A stretch of 64,000 nucleotides of DNA from Planctomonas deserti (GCF_003067705.1 NZ_QANL01000004.1:124001-188000); one strand, 5' to 3'; shown: positions 27,252 to 38,594, counted from the first letter of the stretch. The notes: generated by a model not told the origin, from the sequence alone. Numbers and translations: made by a program.

Positions 27252-27722
27252 GTGAAGAACCAGTCGATCACCTCGCTCCCCCGGTCACCAGAAGAGGACC
27301 GCCGGGCGCGCATGATCAAGTACTCCCTTGCGATGGGGATCAGGATGGTGTGCATCCTGAGTCTGCTGTTCGTGCAGGGCTGGTGGCTCGTCGTCATGGG
27401 CATCGGCGCGATTGTGCTGCCGTACATCGCGGTCGTGCTCGCGAACGTGGGCACGCAGACCGGCGGCGCCGTCGAGGCCCCGACCGGCCGCGAGGTCATG
27501 ATCCGCAACCCGCAGGCGCCGATCATTGTGACGCCCGCCGCCGAGCAGCCGATCCCGCACCCGGCCGAGCAGTCGTTCCCGCGCTCCGGCGACGATCGCG
27601 CCCCTCAGGCCGACGATCAGGCCCGGGGCTGGCACTTCCCCTCCGAGTTCCCGCAGGGCGGCCGCGCCTTCCCATACGAGCCCGACCGGCCCGCCGACCG
27701 TTCCACCGAGGGTCAGGCGTGA
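27252..27722 (+). CDS. DUF3099 domain-containing membrane protein (156 aa)
   Basis: The conserved DUF3099 core is QSITSLPRSPEEDRRARMIKY followed by two transmembrane helices (MGIRMVCILSLLFV and WWLVVMGIGAIVLPYIAVVLAN). A Pro/Glu/Ala-rich cytoplasmic tail ends the protein. Function is unknown, but it is widespread in actinobacteria. GTG 27252 begins directly at the family N-terminus; GTG 27243 is possible. It overlaps the next gene by GTGA. Confidence 0.8.
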   Translation: MKNQSITSLPRSPEEDRRARMIKYSLAMGIRMVCILSLLFVQGWWLVVMGIGAIVLPYIAVVLANVGTQTGGAVEAPTGREVMIRNPQAPIIVTPAAEQPIPHPAEQSFPRSGDDRAPQADDQARGWHFPSEFPQGGRAFPYEPDRPADRSTEGQA

Positions 27723-27994
27723 TCGGTGCCGGCCAGGCACCCGAGCGACTGACCTGTTCGCGCGCCGGTTGCCTGGAGCGCGCGACATGGCGCGTCGAGT
27801 GGCGCAACCCAAAGATCCACACCGAGGACCGGGTGAAGGTGTGGCTGGCGTGCGACGAGCACGTCGACTACCTGCGTGGGTTCCTCGCGGCGCGCGAGTT
27901 CCCCCTCCGGGTCGTCGCCGCGGACGAGGTGGCCTCCGGCGCCCTCGACGGCGCCGTGAGCGAGGCGGATCGCGGCCAGGGGGCGCCGGCGTGA
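27719..27994 (+). CDS. Small conserved Cys/His protein (91 aa)
   Basis: This small protein contains CSRAGCLERATWRVEWRNPKIH, then VKVWLACDEHVDYLRGFLAAREFP. The C-x4-C plus C-x2-H spacing suggests a single zinc ribbon. Homologues in related actinobacteria are often listed as acetone carboxylase, a label that its size does not support. It is overlapped by GTGA on both sides, by DUF3099 upstream and SURF1 downstream, so the three are translated as a unit. Function is unknown. Confidence 0.75.
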   Translation: MIGAGQAPERLTCSRAGCLERATWRVEWRNPKIHTEDRVKVWLACDEHVDYLRGFLAAREFPLRVVAADEVASGALDGAVSEADRGQGAPA

Positions 27995-28830
27995 AGAACT
28001 GGCGCTTCGTGCTCCACCGCCGCTGGGCGGGCTACCTCGCGGTGACCGTGCTGTTCGCGGTCGCCTGCGGTCTGCTTAGCAACTGGCAGTTCCACCGCCG
28101 CGAGGAGGCGGTCACGGAGATCAACCGCATCGTCGCGAACTGGGACCGCGAGCCGGTGCCGCTCGAGCAGGCGCTGCCCGAGCTCGACTCGTTCGAGGAG
28201 GGCCAGAAGTGGACGCCCGTGACGCTGCGCGGGCGCTACCTGGAGGACGAGCAGCTGCTCGCCCGCAACCGTCCGCTGAACGGCCGCCCCGGATTCGAGG
28301 TGCTCACGCCGCTGCGGCTCGAGGACGGCACGGTGTTCGTCGTCGACCGCGGCTGGCTGTCCGTCGGCAACGAGCAGGATCTGCCGGACGACGTGCCCGA
28401 GCCGCCCGCCGGCGAGGTCACGGTCGTGGCGCGACTGAAGGCGGGCGAGCCGATCATCCCGGGGCGCAGCGCGGGCGAGGGCCAGATCGCGACCGTGCAC
28501 CTGCCGGACATCGCCGATCGCCTCGGCGCGCCGACATACACGGGCGCGTACGGGCTCATGGCGTCCGAGGACCCGGCGCCTGCGACGCGTCCCGTGGCCG
28601 CCCCGCGGCCCGCGGAGGACGAGGGCTCGCACCTCTCGTACGCGCTGCAGTGGATCGCGTTCGGCGTGCTGGGCTTCATCGGACTCGGCTACGCCATCCG
28701 CAACGAGTACCGCATCTGGAACGCGGACGACCCGCAGGAGCAGGAGCGCGCCCGGGAGCGGGAGCGCCGCCGCGCGGCCCGCACGCCGACGGACGCGGAC
28801 ATCGAGGACAGCATCCTCGACAACCGCTGA
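27991..28830 (+). CDS. SURF1 family cytochrome oxidase assembly protein (279 aa)
   Basis: SURF1 proteins help insert heme a into aa3-type cytochrome oxidase. The typical plan is present: one N-terminal transmembrane helix (WAGYLAVTVLFAVACGLLSNWQFHRR), an extracytoplasmic domain with RNRPLNGRPGFEVLTPL and VVDRGWL, and a C-terminal helix (LQWIAFGVLGFIGLGYAI). An Arg/Glu-rich cytoplasmic tail follows. The GTG start overlaps the previous stop. Heme A synthesis genes ctaA and ctaB lie 9-11 kb downstream in the window. Confidence 0.87.
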   Translation: MKNWRFVLHRRWAGYLAVTVLFAVACGLLSNWQFHRREEAVTEINRIVANWDREPVPLEQALPELDSFEEGQKWTPVTLRGRYLEDEQLLARNRPLNGRPGFEVLTPLRLEDGTVFVVDRGWLSVGNEQDLPDDVPEPPAGEVTVVARLKAGEPIIPGRSAGEGQIATVHLPDIADRLGAPTYTGAYGLMASEDPAPATRPVAAPRPAEDEGSHLSYALQWIAFGVLGFIGLGYAIRNEYRIWNADDPQEQERARERERRRAARTPTDADIEDSILDNR

Positions 28831-28865
28831 CCCGCCGCAACCGGGGTCGCAACAGCGGCGGATGG

Positions 28866-29195
28866 TGCGTCGCAGCACATCCGCCCGCTCACCCTGCGCA
28901 ACTCAGCAGATCCGCCCGTCACCCCGACGCAACTCAGCAGATCTACCCGGCGACCCTGCGCAACTCAGCAGATCCGCCCGTCACCCCGACGCAACTCAGC
29001 AGATCCGCCCGTCAACCCGACGCAACTCAGCAGATCCGCCCGTCAACTCCACGCAACTCAGCAGATCCGCCTATCAACCCCACGCAACTCAGCAGATCCA
29101 GCCACCAATCCCACGCAACTCAGCAAGTCCGAGCCGACACGCCGATGGGCGGGGCCGCTGGACGGCGTGTCGTCGCCCGACTGCTGAATTGCGTC
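28866..29195. repeat. Foldback repeat, locus B: 31-bp tandem array with terminal hairpin
   Basis: Eight left half-units with core CGCAACTCAGCA begin at 28897, 28928, 28959, 28990, 29021, 29052, 29083 and 29114, always 31 bp apart. A degenerate ninth begins at 28866. The last unit runs into a 10-bp hairpin (29135-29144 with 29163-29172) and one right half-unit ending at 29195. The array occupies the 450-bp gap between convergent SURF1 and ABC-F genes, in which no gene is credible. Confidence 0.88.
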
Positions 29196-29280
29196 GCGCG
29201 GCGCATCCGGGAAGGCCCGGCGGAGCCGAAAGGGACAGTGTGGTCCCCCGGTCGGCGTGCAGTGGCGCACTCGCCGCGCG

Positions 29281-30888
<1,608 letters not shown>

Positions 30889-30939
30889 CCAATTCTTTGG
30901 TTGTCTACCGACAACAGGGAGGAGGGGGATCGACCAAAT

Positions 30940-30945
30940 AGTATA
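30940..30945 (-). promoter_or_regulatory. -10 box of the ABC-F gene
   Basis: TATACT on the minus strand lies about 52 bp before the ATG. The overlapping plus-strand TATAAA may serve bioY, so the two promoters would compete. Confidence 0.5.
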
Positions 30946-30993
30946 AATCGTGCTGCCTGGGCGAATTCCCCGGCCACTCGAAGGAGATTGCGT

Positions 30994-31617
30994 ATGTCGA
31001 ACCTGTCGCTGGCCGTCGGCCGCCCCACCATCGCCGACCGGGTGCTCCCGCGCTCCCTGGCCACGGACCTCGTGCTCGTCGCCACCGGCGCAGCCCTCGT
31101 CGCCGCCGCGGCGCAGCTCTACGTGCCCATGTGGCCGGTGCCGATCAGCGGCCAGACGTTCGCCGTGCTGCTCGTCGGAACCGCCCTCGGCGCTTCCCGT
31201 GGTGCCCTGTCCATGGTCCTGTACGCCCTCCTCGGCCTCGTGGGCCTGCCCGTCTACACCGACGGCTCCTCGGGCCTCGCGGTGCTCGGAGGCACGACCG
31301 GTGGCTACATCGTCGGCTTCGTGGCCGCCGCCGCCGTGAGCGGATGGCTCGCGCAGCGCGCCTGGGACCGCCGCGTGCTCGGCACCCTCGCCACCTTCGC
31401 CGCCGGCACCGTCACCATCTACGCGTTCGGCCTGCCCTGGCTCGCGGTCACGCTCGGCGCGATGGGCGTGCCGGACGTGCTCGGCACCACCATCTCCGGC
31501 GGCCTCCTCCCGTTCGTCGTCGGCGACGCGCTGAAGGCGCTGCTCGCGGCCGGGCTGCTGCCCTTCGCCTGGAAGGCCCTCGGCCGCGCCGACCGCCGCC
31601 CGAACGCCGCGGAGTAA
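30994..31617 (+). CDS. bioY: Biotin transporter BioY
   Basis: BioY is the substrate-binding S component of the energy-coupling-factor biotin transporter. Six hydrophobic helices are visible, with the family blocks VPMWPVPISGQTFAVLLVG, GLVGLPVY and GTTGGYIVGFVAAA. The protein has 207 aa. AAGGAG lies 7 nt before the ATG. No bioM/bioN ATPase or T component is adjacent, so it may work alone or use a shared ECF module. It is divergent from the ABC-F gene and followed by a terminator hairpin. Confidence 0.92.
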   Translation: MSNLSLAVGRPTIADRVLPRSLATDLVLVATGAALVAAAAQLYVPMWPVPISGQTFAVLLVGTALGASRGALSMVLYALLGLVGLPVYTDGSSGLAVLGGTTGGYIVGFVAAAAVSGWLAQRAWDRRVLGTLATFAAGTVTIYAFGLPWLAVTLGAMGVPDVLGTTISGGLLPFVVGDALKALLAAGLLPFAWKALGRADRRPNAAE

Positions 31618-31640
31618 CTTCCAAGCTCGTTCCACCGCGT

Positions 31641-31668
31641 ACGCCGCATCCTCCAAAGGGTGCGGCGT
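31641..31668 (+). terminator. Terminator hairpin after bioY
   Basis: An 11-bp stem (31641-31651 with 31658-31668, one G-U pair) is followed by a short T-rich stretch. The 220 bp from here to 31890 show nothing I can interpret. Confidence 0.6.
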
Positions 31669-31890
31669 TTCGTGTTTCCGGGTCGGTTGCTTCCGAACGG
31701 CGAGCGGACTCCTCGCCCACCGGCGAGAACCCCTTGACCGCCCGGAAGCGGGACGAGAAGGATGATCGCGACAACACCGACGCACTCTCACCGCATACGT
31801 GGTCGAACATCAGGGCGTGCGATCGACGGTTCGGCCACCCCTCCCGCGACGTGATCGTCCACCGCGTCGCACGTTGTGGACGGACGAATC

Positions 31891-33051
31891 ATGAATCACT
31901 CGAGGCCGCTCGTCAGCGCGGCCGCACTTCTCTCGCTGATGGCCGCCTCCCTGGTCGGGCCGACGATCGCGAACGCGACACCGAACGCGCCAGTCGGCGA
32001 ACCCAGTGAGGTATCGACCGGTCGGTCCGTGAGCACCCCCGAGGTCATCGCGAGCGGCCTACAGGGCACATCCGGGGGCACGATCGGCCCGGATGGCGCC
32101 CTCTATGTCGCGGAGGGGATCACCGGTGAGATCACGCGGGTCGACAGACGCACCGGCGCGACGTCGACCTACGCGACGGGCCTTCCCGAGCGTGTGATCG
32201 AGGGACTGGGTGGCGCGATCGACGTCGCCTTCCGCGGCGACACCGCCTACGTGCTCGTCACCGTCGTGGGGCCGGACGTCGGGGGGAACGCTATCGACGG
32301 CATCTACCGGATGGACGATGCCGACAGCTTCACGGTGATCGCCGACATCGGCCAGCACGCCGTCGACAACCCGCCGACGTTCGACTTCGATATCGAGGTC
32401 GAGCGGGGGGTCCAGTATGCGCTCGAGACCGTCCGCGGCGGCTTCCTGGTCACCGACGGCCACCTCAACCGGGTGCTGTACGTCGGCACGGGCGGTGAGA
32501 TCAGGGAGGTCATCGACTTCCCGAACGTCGTGCCGACGGGCATCGAGGTGTTCCGTGGCCGGATCCACATCGCTCTGGCCGGTCCCGTGCCGCACACCCC
32601 GGAGGACGGCCGGATCGTCGCGCTCAGCCGCCGGGATGGTCAGGCTCGCGACATCGCGTCGGGCTACAGCCTCCTCGTCGATGTGGAGCGCAACCGGTGC
32701 GGCCTCTACGCGCTCTCGCAGGGCGACTCCCCCGGCGCGGTGCCTGCGGGGTCACCCGCTCTGCCGGACTCCGGCGAACTGCTGAGGGTCGAGCACGACG
32801 GCACGTTGAGCGTCGTCGCCGAAGGCCTCGACCTGCCGACCTCGGTGGACTTCGTTCGCGACACGGCCTACGTGGTCACGCTGACCGGCGAGGTCCTGAG
32901 GATCCGCAACGTGTCCCACGGCGACCGGTCGCACCATGAAGCGTCGGACCACAAAGCGTCGGACGACGTGGCGCTGGATGAGGAGCCGGATCCGGCCCAG
33001 CTCCAGGGCTACGGTCACCGGCACGGCTGCGGGGGCGGACACCACCACTGA
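31891..33051 (+). CDS. Secreted ScyD/ScyE-like beta-propeller protein with His-rich tail
   Basis: A signal peptide (residues 1-29, ending at about ANATPNA) precedes NHL/SMP-30-like propeller repeats such as GGTIGPDGALYVAEGITGEI, FLVTDGHLNRVLYV and GIEVFRGRIHIAL. This is the ScyD/ScyE family plan, named after cyanobacterial scytonemin genes, whose role in actinobacteria is unknown. The C-terminus is acidic, then ends GYGHRHGCGGGHHH, a likely metal-binding tail. The ATG at 31891 is preferred; GTG 31876 would add five residues. Codon use and A+T content at its 5' end differ slightly from neighbours. Confidence 0.78.
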   Translation: MNHSRPLVSAAALLSLMAASLVGPTIANATPNAPVGEPSEVSTGRSVSTPEVIASGLQGTSGGTIGPDGALYVAEGITGEITRVDRRTGATSTYATGLPERVIEGLGGAIDVAFRGDTAYVLVTVVGPDVGGNAIDGIYRMDDADSFTVIADIGQHAVDNPPTFDFDIEVERGVQYALETVRGGFLVTDGHLNRVLYVGTGGEIREVIDFPNVVPTGIEVFRGRIHIALAGPVPHTPEDGRIVALSRRDGQARDIASGYSLLVDVERNRCGLYALSQGDSPGAVPAGSPALPDSGELLRVEHDGTLSVVAEGLDLPTSVDFVRDTAYVVTLTGEVLRIRNVSHGDRSHHEASDHKASDDVALDEEPDPAQLQGYGHRHGCGGGHHH

Positions 33052-33066
33052 CGCCACGGGATGCAC

Positions 33067-33101
33067 GAAGCGGCCGACCCCAGGACGGGGCCGGCCGCTT
33101 C
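33067..33101. terminator. Bidirectional terminator hairpin
   Basis: A 15-bp stem with one mismatch (33067-33081 with 33087-33101) lies between the convergent propeller gene and the suf cluster. Confidence 0.65.
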
Positions 33102-33119
33102 GGTCGTTCGGTGCTGCGG

Positions 33120-33449
33120 TCAGATCGCGAAGCCGAGGGCGCGCATCATGTCGCGCCCGTCGTCGGTGATCCGCTCCGGGCCCCACGGCGGCATCCACAC
33201 CCAGTTGATGCGGAACGCCTCCACGTGCCCGTCGAGCGCCTCGGCGGTCTGCTCCTCGATCACGTCGGTGAGCGGGCAGCCGGCCGACGTGAGCGTCATG
33301 CCGATCACCAGCGCGTCGTTCTCGTCGTCCCAGCCCAGGTCGTAGATCAGGCCGAGGTCGACGATGTTGACGCCGAGCTCGGGGTCGACGACGTCCTTCA
33401 GCGCCTCCTCGATCTCGTCGAACTTCTCGGGTGCAAGCGTTGTGACCAT
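33120..33449 (-). CDS. Metal-sulfur cluster assembly factor, SufT/DUF59 (MIP18) family
   Basis: This 109-aa protein supports Fe-S cluster maturation or transfer. It carries VVDPELGVNIVDLGLIYDL and MTLTSAGCPLTDVIEEQ (the conserved Cys), then WMPPWGPERITDDGRDMMRALGFAI. It is the last gene of the suf cluster, 10 bp after sufC. TAGGAGG precedes the ATG at 33449, which rules out the longer upstream frame. Confidence 0.9.
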   Translation of the reverse strand: MVTTLAPEKFDEIEEALKDVVDPELGVNIVDLGLIYDLGWDDENDALVIGMTLTSAGCPLTDVIEEQTAEALDGHVEAFRINWVWMPPWGPERITDDGRDMMRALGFAI

Positions 33450-33459
33450 GACAGTCCTC

Positions 33460-34224
<765 letters not shown>

Positions 34225-34233
34225 GGTTCGTTC

Positions 34234-34554
34234 CTAAGCTGTGGGGGTGGGGTCGATGTAGATGTCGCCATCCACGATGGTCACGGGGTAGACGGGCACC
34301 GGCTCGTAGGCGGGCAGCGTGAGCGGCTTGCCGCTCTTCAGGTCGAACTTCGACCCGTGCGCCCAGCACTCGAGCGTGTCGTCCTCGACGAACCCCTCGG
34401 AGAGGGAGATGTCGCCGTGGGTGCAGGTGTCGCCGATGGCGTGGCACACGCCGGCGGAGTCCTTGACGAGCGCGATCGCCTTGTCGTCGATCGTGATGCG
34501 CAGGGCCTGGTTCGGCTCGAGGTCGGCCTCGGGCAGGATCTTGATCGCGGCCAT
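34234..34554 (-). CDS. Rieske [2Fe-2S] ferredoxin subunit (106 aa)
   Basis: This is a non-heme-iron-oxygenase-type Rieske ferredoxin. The cluster ligands are in CTHGDISLSEGF and CWAHGSKF (C-x-H ... C-x2-H). It is commonly found inside actinobacterial suf operons, where it may carry electrons for cluster assembly; this role is inferred from context. The ATG overlaps the sufD stop (ATGA). Confidence 0.9.
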   Translation of the reverse strand: MAAIKILPEADLEPNQALRITIDDKAIALVKDSAGVCHAIGDTCTHGDISLSEGFVEDDTLECWAHGSKFDLKSGKPLTLPAYEPVPVYPVTIVDGDIYIDPTPTA

Positions 34555-35825
34555 CAGAGCGCCATCCCGTTCTGCTGGGCGGTCCCGGTCACCTGCGGCG
34601 CCTCGGGTACCTGGGATGTCTCGGTGGCCTGGCCACCGGCGAGCTCGGCCTCGATCGCGCGCTGGAGGCGCTCCTGCAGCTCGGACGAGCCGATCTTCTG
34701 CACGATCTCCACGAGGAAGCCGCGCACGACGAGACGCCGGGCCTCGTCCTCGCGGATGCCGCGGGCCTGCAGGTAGAACAGCTGCTCGTCGTCGAAGCGT
34801 CCGGTCGCGCTCGCGTGGCCGGCGCCGAGGATGTCGCCGGTCTCGATCTCGAGGTTCGGCACGGAGTCCGCGCGGGTGCCCTCGGTGAGCACGAGGTTGC
34901 GGTTCTGCTCGTAGCTGTCGGTGCCCGGCGCGCTGTGACCGATGAGCACATCGCCGATCCACACGGACCGCGCGCCCTCGCCCTGCAGGGCGCCCTTGTA
35001 GTTGACGCGGCTCTTGGTGTGCGGAGCGTCGTGGAACACGTACACCTGCTGCTCGAGGTGCTGCCCCGAGTCGGAGAAGTACAGGCCGAGCAGCTCGACG
35101 TCGCCGCCTTCGCTGCCCAGGTGGGCCGACGGGTTCACCCGGACGATCGAGCCGCCGAGGCTCACGACGACGTGCTTGAGCACGGCGTCGCGGCCGACCT
35201 CGACGAAGTGGCTCGCGAGGTGAACCGCGTCGTCGTCCCACTCCTGCAGGCTGACTATCGTGATCTGCGCCGACTCGCCGATGACGAACTCGACGTTCTC
35301 GGTGAGCTTCGCGGCACCGGTGTTCTCGAGGATGACGATGGCGCGGCTGAACGGCTTCGCGGTGATCACCGTGTGGGCGGCGCGTGGTGCCGAGCCGAGA
35401 AGGGACCGCGTGATCACGACCTGCTTCTCGTCCTCGCCGGACACGGTCACGGCCAGAGCCTTCTCGAACGAGCTCCACGCGTTCGCGGACGCGCGCTCCT
35501 CGGGCTTGCCCACGGAGCCGATCCGGGCATCGTTCCGGTCGATCCACTCGACCGTGACGTCCGGCGTCGCCGACGACTGCACCTCGTAGGGGGAGCCGTC
35601 GAGGCTCCCGGAGATGAGGTCGGCGAGCTTCGCGACCGGGGTGTACTTCCACACGGCCTCCCGGCCGGTGACGGCCGGGAAGTCCGCGACGTCGAACGAC
35701 GCGAAGCGCTCGGAGCGGGTCTGGACGGGGACGGTCGCCCATCCCCCGTCCGAGTGAGCCTTCAGGCCGTGCTGCGCGGTGGGGGCCGCGTTCGTGCCGG
35801 TTGTGGTGGCGATGGGGATCGTCAT
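34554..35825 (-). CDS. sufD: Fe-S cluster assembly protein
   Basis: SufD is the beta-helical partner of SufB in the SufBC2D scaffold. The C-terminal SUF domain has DILGAGHASATGRFDDEQLFYLQARGI and VVRGFLVEIV. The N-terminal 200 residues are divergent, as usual for SufD. Length 423 aa is slightly above average. AAAGGAA precedes the ATG. It is overlapped by the Rieske gene downstream. Confidence 0.95.
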   Translation of the reverse strand: MTIPIATTTGTNAAPTAQHGLKAHSDGGWATVPVQTRSERFASFDVADFPAVTGREAVWKYTPVAKLADLISGSLDGSPYEVQSSATPDVTVEWIDRNDARIGSVGKPEERASANAWSSFEKALAVTVSGEDEKQVVITRSLLGSAPRAAHTVITAKPFSRAIVILENTGAAKLTENVEFVIGESAQITIVSLQEWDDDAVHLASHFVEVGRDAVLKHVVVSLGGSIVRVNPSAHLGSEGGDVELLGLYFSDSGQHLEQQVYVFHDAPHTKSRVNYKGALQGEGARSVWIGDVLIGHSAPGTDSYEQNRNLVLTEGTRADSVPNLEIETGDILGAGHASATGRFDDEQLFYLQARGIREDEARRLVVRGFLVEIVQKIGSSELQERLQRAIEAELAGGQATETSQVPEAPQVTGTAQQNGMAL

Positions 35826-35874
35826 CTAGCCGATGGTTCCTTTCGAGATTGGGAAGGAGGCGGAGCTGGCGAGG

Positions 35875-37293
35875 TCAGCCCACGCTGCCTTCCATGCCCA
35901 TCTCGATGAGCTTGTTGAGTTCGAGCGCGTACTCCATGGGGAGCTCGCGGGCGATGGGTTCGATGAACCCGCGGACGATCATGGCCATGGCCTCGTCCTC
36001 GGGCATGCCGCGGGACATCAGGTAGAAGAGCTGCTCCTCGCTGACGCGCGACACCGTCGCCTCGTGGCCGAGCTGCACGTCGTCGACGCGGATGTCGATG
36101 GCCGGGTAGGTGTCCGACCGGGAGATCGTGTCGACCAGCAGCGCGTCGCAGCGCACGGTGTTGGCGGAGTGGTGCGCCGCGGCGTCCACCCGCACCTCGC
36201 CGCGGTAGCCGGCGCGGCCGCCGCCGCGGGCGATCGACTTCGAGACGATCGACGACTGCGTGTACGGCGCCATGTGGATCATCTTCGCGCCGGCGTCCTG
36301 GTGCTGGCCGGGGCCGGCGAACGCGACGGACAGGGTCTCGCCCTTGGCGTGCTCGCCCATCAGGTAGATCGACGGGTACTTCATCGTCACCTTGGAGCCG
36401 ATGTTGCCGTCGATCCACTCCATGGTCGCGCCCTCGTGCGCGACCGCACGCTTGGTGACCAGGTTGTAGACGTTGTTCGACCAGTTCTGGATGGTCGTGT
36501 AGCGCACGCGGGCGTTCTTCTTGACGATGATCTCGACCACGGCGGAGTGCAGGGAGTCCGACTTGTAGATGGGAGCCGTGCAGCCCTCGATGTAGTGCAC
36601 GTAGCTGCCCTCGTCGGCGATGATGAGCGTGCGCTCGAACTGGCCCATGTTCTCCGTGTTGATGCGGAAGTAGGCCTGCAGCGGGATCTCGACGTGGACG
36701 CCCTTGGGGACGTAGACGAAGGATCCACCCGACCAGACGGCCGTGTTCAGCGCGGCGAACTTGTTGTCCCCGGCGGGGATGACGGAGCCGAAGTACTCCT
36801 CGAAGAACTCCGGGTGCTCCTTGAGCGCCGTGTCGGTGTCCATGAAGATGACGCCCTGCTCCTCGAGATCCTTCTGGATCGAGTGGAACACGACCTCGGA
36901 CTCGTACTGGGCGGCGACACCGGAGACAAGGCGCTGGCGCTCCGCCTCGGGGATGCCCAGGCGCTCGTAGGTGTTCTTGATGTCGTCGGGCAGGTCGTCC
37001 CAGGTCTGGGCCTGCTTCTCCGTGGAGCGCACGAAGTACTTGATGTTGTCGAAGTCGATGCCGGTGAGGTCTGCGCCCCAGGTCGGCATGGGCTTCTTGC
37101 CGAAGAGCTGGTAGCCCTTGAGGCGGCGCTGCAGCATCCAGTCCGGCTCGTTCTTGAGCTGGGAGATGTCGGCGACGACCTCGGGCGAGATGCCGCGGCG
37201 GGCGGACGCTCCGGCTACGTCGGAGTCTGCCCAGCCGAATTCGTACTGGCCGAGGCTCGCGAGTTCGGGTCGGTCGATCAGGACGTCTGACAT
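35875..37293 (-). CDS. sufB: Fe-S cluster assembly protein
   Basis: SufB is the main scaffold of the SUF system. The N-terminus [18 protein letters not shown] is the actinobacterial form. The C-terminal domain keeps [18 protein letters not shown] (Cys ligand candidate), [22 protein letters not shown] and the conserved Glu/His pair. No intein is present, unlike mycobacterial SufB. ATG 37293 is preferred over 37320 because of family N-termini; AAGAGG lies about 11 nt upstream. It heads the operon. The usual sufR regulator and sufS/sufU genes are not adjacent. Confidence 0.96.
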   Translation of the reverse strand: MSDVLIDRPELASLGQYEFGWADSDVAGASARRGISPEVVADISQLKNEPDWMLQRRLKGYQLFGKKPMPTWGADLTGIDFDNIKYFVRSTEKQAQTWDDLPDDIKNTYERLGIPEAERQRLVSGVAAQYESEVVFHSIQKDLEEQGVIFMDTDTALKEHPEFFEEYFGSVIPAGDNKFAALNTAVWSGGSFVYVPKGVHVEIPLQAYFRINTENMGQFERTLIIADEGSYVHYIEGCTAPIYKSDSLHSAVVEIIVKKNARVRYTTIQNWSNNVYNLVTKRAVAHEGATMEWIDGNIGSKVTMKYPSIYLMGEHAKGETLSVAFAGPGQHQDAGAKMIHMAPYTQSSIVSKSIARGGGRAGYRGEVRVDAAAHHSANTVRCDALLVDTISRSDTYPAIDIRVDDVQLGHEATVSRVSEEQLFYLMSRGMPEDEAMAMIVRGFIEPIARELPMEYALELNKLIEMGMEGSVG

Positions 37294-37429
37294 GTAAGTA
37301 GTACCTCTTTTCCTGACCATCTCAACGTTCAGCGCCTTATGGTCATTCCCGATTCACCGGCATGGGTGCCGTTCCCGCGCTCGATCCGGCGCAGGGTGAA
37401 CCGCTCCTGGATGGGGCGTTCACAGTGTG

Positions 37430-37462
37430 TTGACAATCACGCCGACAGACACTTCTTAGACT
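37430..37462 (+). promoter_or_regulatory. Putative promoter of ctaA
   Basis: TTGACA (37430-37435) and TAGACT (37457-37462) are separated by 21 bp, longer than optimal. Transcription would begin about 118 bp before the ctaA start, leaving a long leader. Confidence 0.4.
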
Positions 37463-37586
37463 GGTGCATCGGCACGGTTTCCGCACGATCGGCGTCCTGC
37501 TCTGCGCACGCTCGCCGGTCCCGCGGCAACAGCGTCGTCAACCTCCCAATTCTATGTCAGACCGCCATCCATCCGAAAGGCGACGC

Positions 37587-38594
37587 GTGTCCAACAGTCT
37601 CGATACGGGGCGATCTCCCAGCGGCGGATTCCTCGGTCAGGTGACCCTGCTGTGGGCCCGTTTCCGGGCCTGGCTCCCGGACGACGTCGACCGTCGGGTG
37701 CGGGTCATGGCGTGGGCGACGCTGATCTCCCAGACGCTGCTCGTGGGCACCGGCGGCGCCGTCCGGCTCACCGGATCCGGGCTCGGCTGCCCCACCTGGC
37801 CGCGCTGCACGGACGGCTCCTTCGTCAACACGCCGGAAATGGGCATTCACGGCGTCATCGAGTTCGGCAACCGCCTGCTCACCTTCGTGCTCGTGGTGGT
37901 CGCGATCCTCACGTTCCTCGCCGTGCTGCGCCTGAGGCGCCGCGGCTACGGGCTCTTCTCGCTCGCCGTCGCGATCGCCTGCGGCATCCCCGCGCAGGCC
38001 GTGATCGGTGGCATCTCCGTGCGGATGCAGCTGAACCCCTACGTCGTCGGTCTGCACTTCGTCGTGTCCATCGTGCTCGTCGCCCTGTCGACCGTGCTGG
38101 TGTGGCGCACCCGCTACCCCCGCGAGCAGAGGATCCGGCTCACGCCCGGCTGGCTGGCCGGGGCCGCGCACGCAACCTCCTTCTTCGTGGCCGTCACGAT
38201 CCTGGTGGGGATCGTGACCACGGGATCCGGCCCGCACGCCGGGGACGCCGGAGCGGCTCGCAACGGGCTCGACTCCGAGTTCCTGCAGCACGTGCACAGC
38301 TGGCCCGCCTACATCGTGCTCGCCCTCACGGTCGTGCTCTGGGCGTCCGCGCGGCGCCTGCGCCTGCCGCGGATGCTGAGCTTCGTCACCCTGCTGCTCG
38401 TCGTCGAGGTGCTGCAGATCGTCGTGGGCATCACCCAGTCGCGCCTCGGCCTGCCGGAGATCCTCGTGGGCCTGCACATGGTGCTCGCCTGCGTGCTCGC
38501 CTCGGCGATGACCGCGGTCGTGCTCAGCCTCAAGGGCGCCCCCGCCACCGAGACCCTGCGCAGCCCGTCGGAGCCGGCCCTCGCCGCACGGTAG
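37587..38594 (+). CDS. ctaA: Heme A synthase (COX15/CtaA)
   Basis: CtaA oxidises heme O to heme A for cytochrome aa3 oxidase, in the membrane. Eight hydrophobic helices are visible. The first has GTGGAVRLTGSGLGCPTWPRC, and candidate heme ligands are His in GIHGVIEFGNR, GLHFVVS, HVHSWPAY and GLHMVLA. The GTG at 37587 is chosen because GAAAGG lies 6 nt upstream, whereas ATG 37554 has none. It faces ctaB across a 670-bp repeat region. Confidence 0.93.
   Translation: MSNSLDTGRSPSGGFLGQVTLLWARFRAWLPDDVDRRVRVMAWATLISQTLLVGTGGAVRLTGSGLGCPTWPRCTDGSFVNTPEMGIHGVIEFGNRLLTFVLVVVAILTFLAVLRLRRRGYGLFSLAVAIACGIPAQAVIGGISVRMQLNPYVVGLHFVVSIVLVALSTVLVWRTRYPREQRIRLTPGWLAGAAHATSFFVAVTILVGIVTTGSGPHAGDAGAARNGLDSEFLQHVHSWPAYIVLALTVVLWASARRLRLPRMLSFVTLLLVVEVLQIVVGITQSRLGLPEILVGLHMVLACVLASAMTAVVLSLKGAPATETLRSPSEPALAAR

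Noticed and set aside
28866-29195. CRISPR array
   Set aside because: The regular 31-bp spacing resembles repeats, but the sequence between the cores is itself similar from unit to unit, so there are no unique spacers. The array ends in an inverted copy and no cas gene is nearby.
37554-37586. ATG 37554 as the start of ctaA
   Set aside because: It lacks a ribosome site; GTG 37587 has GAAAGG at good spacing.
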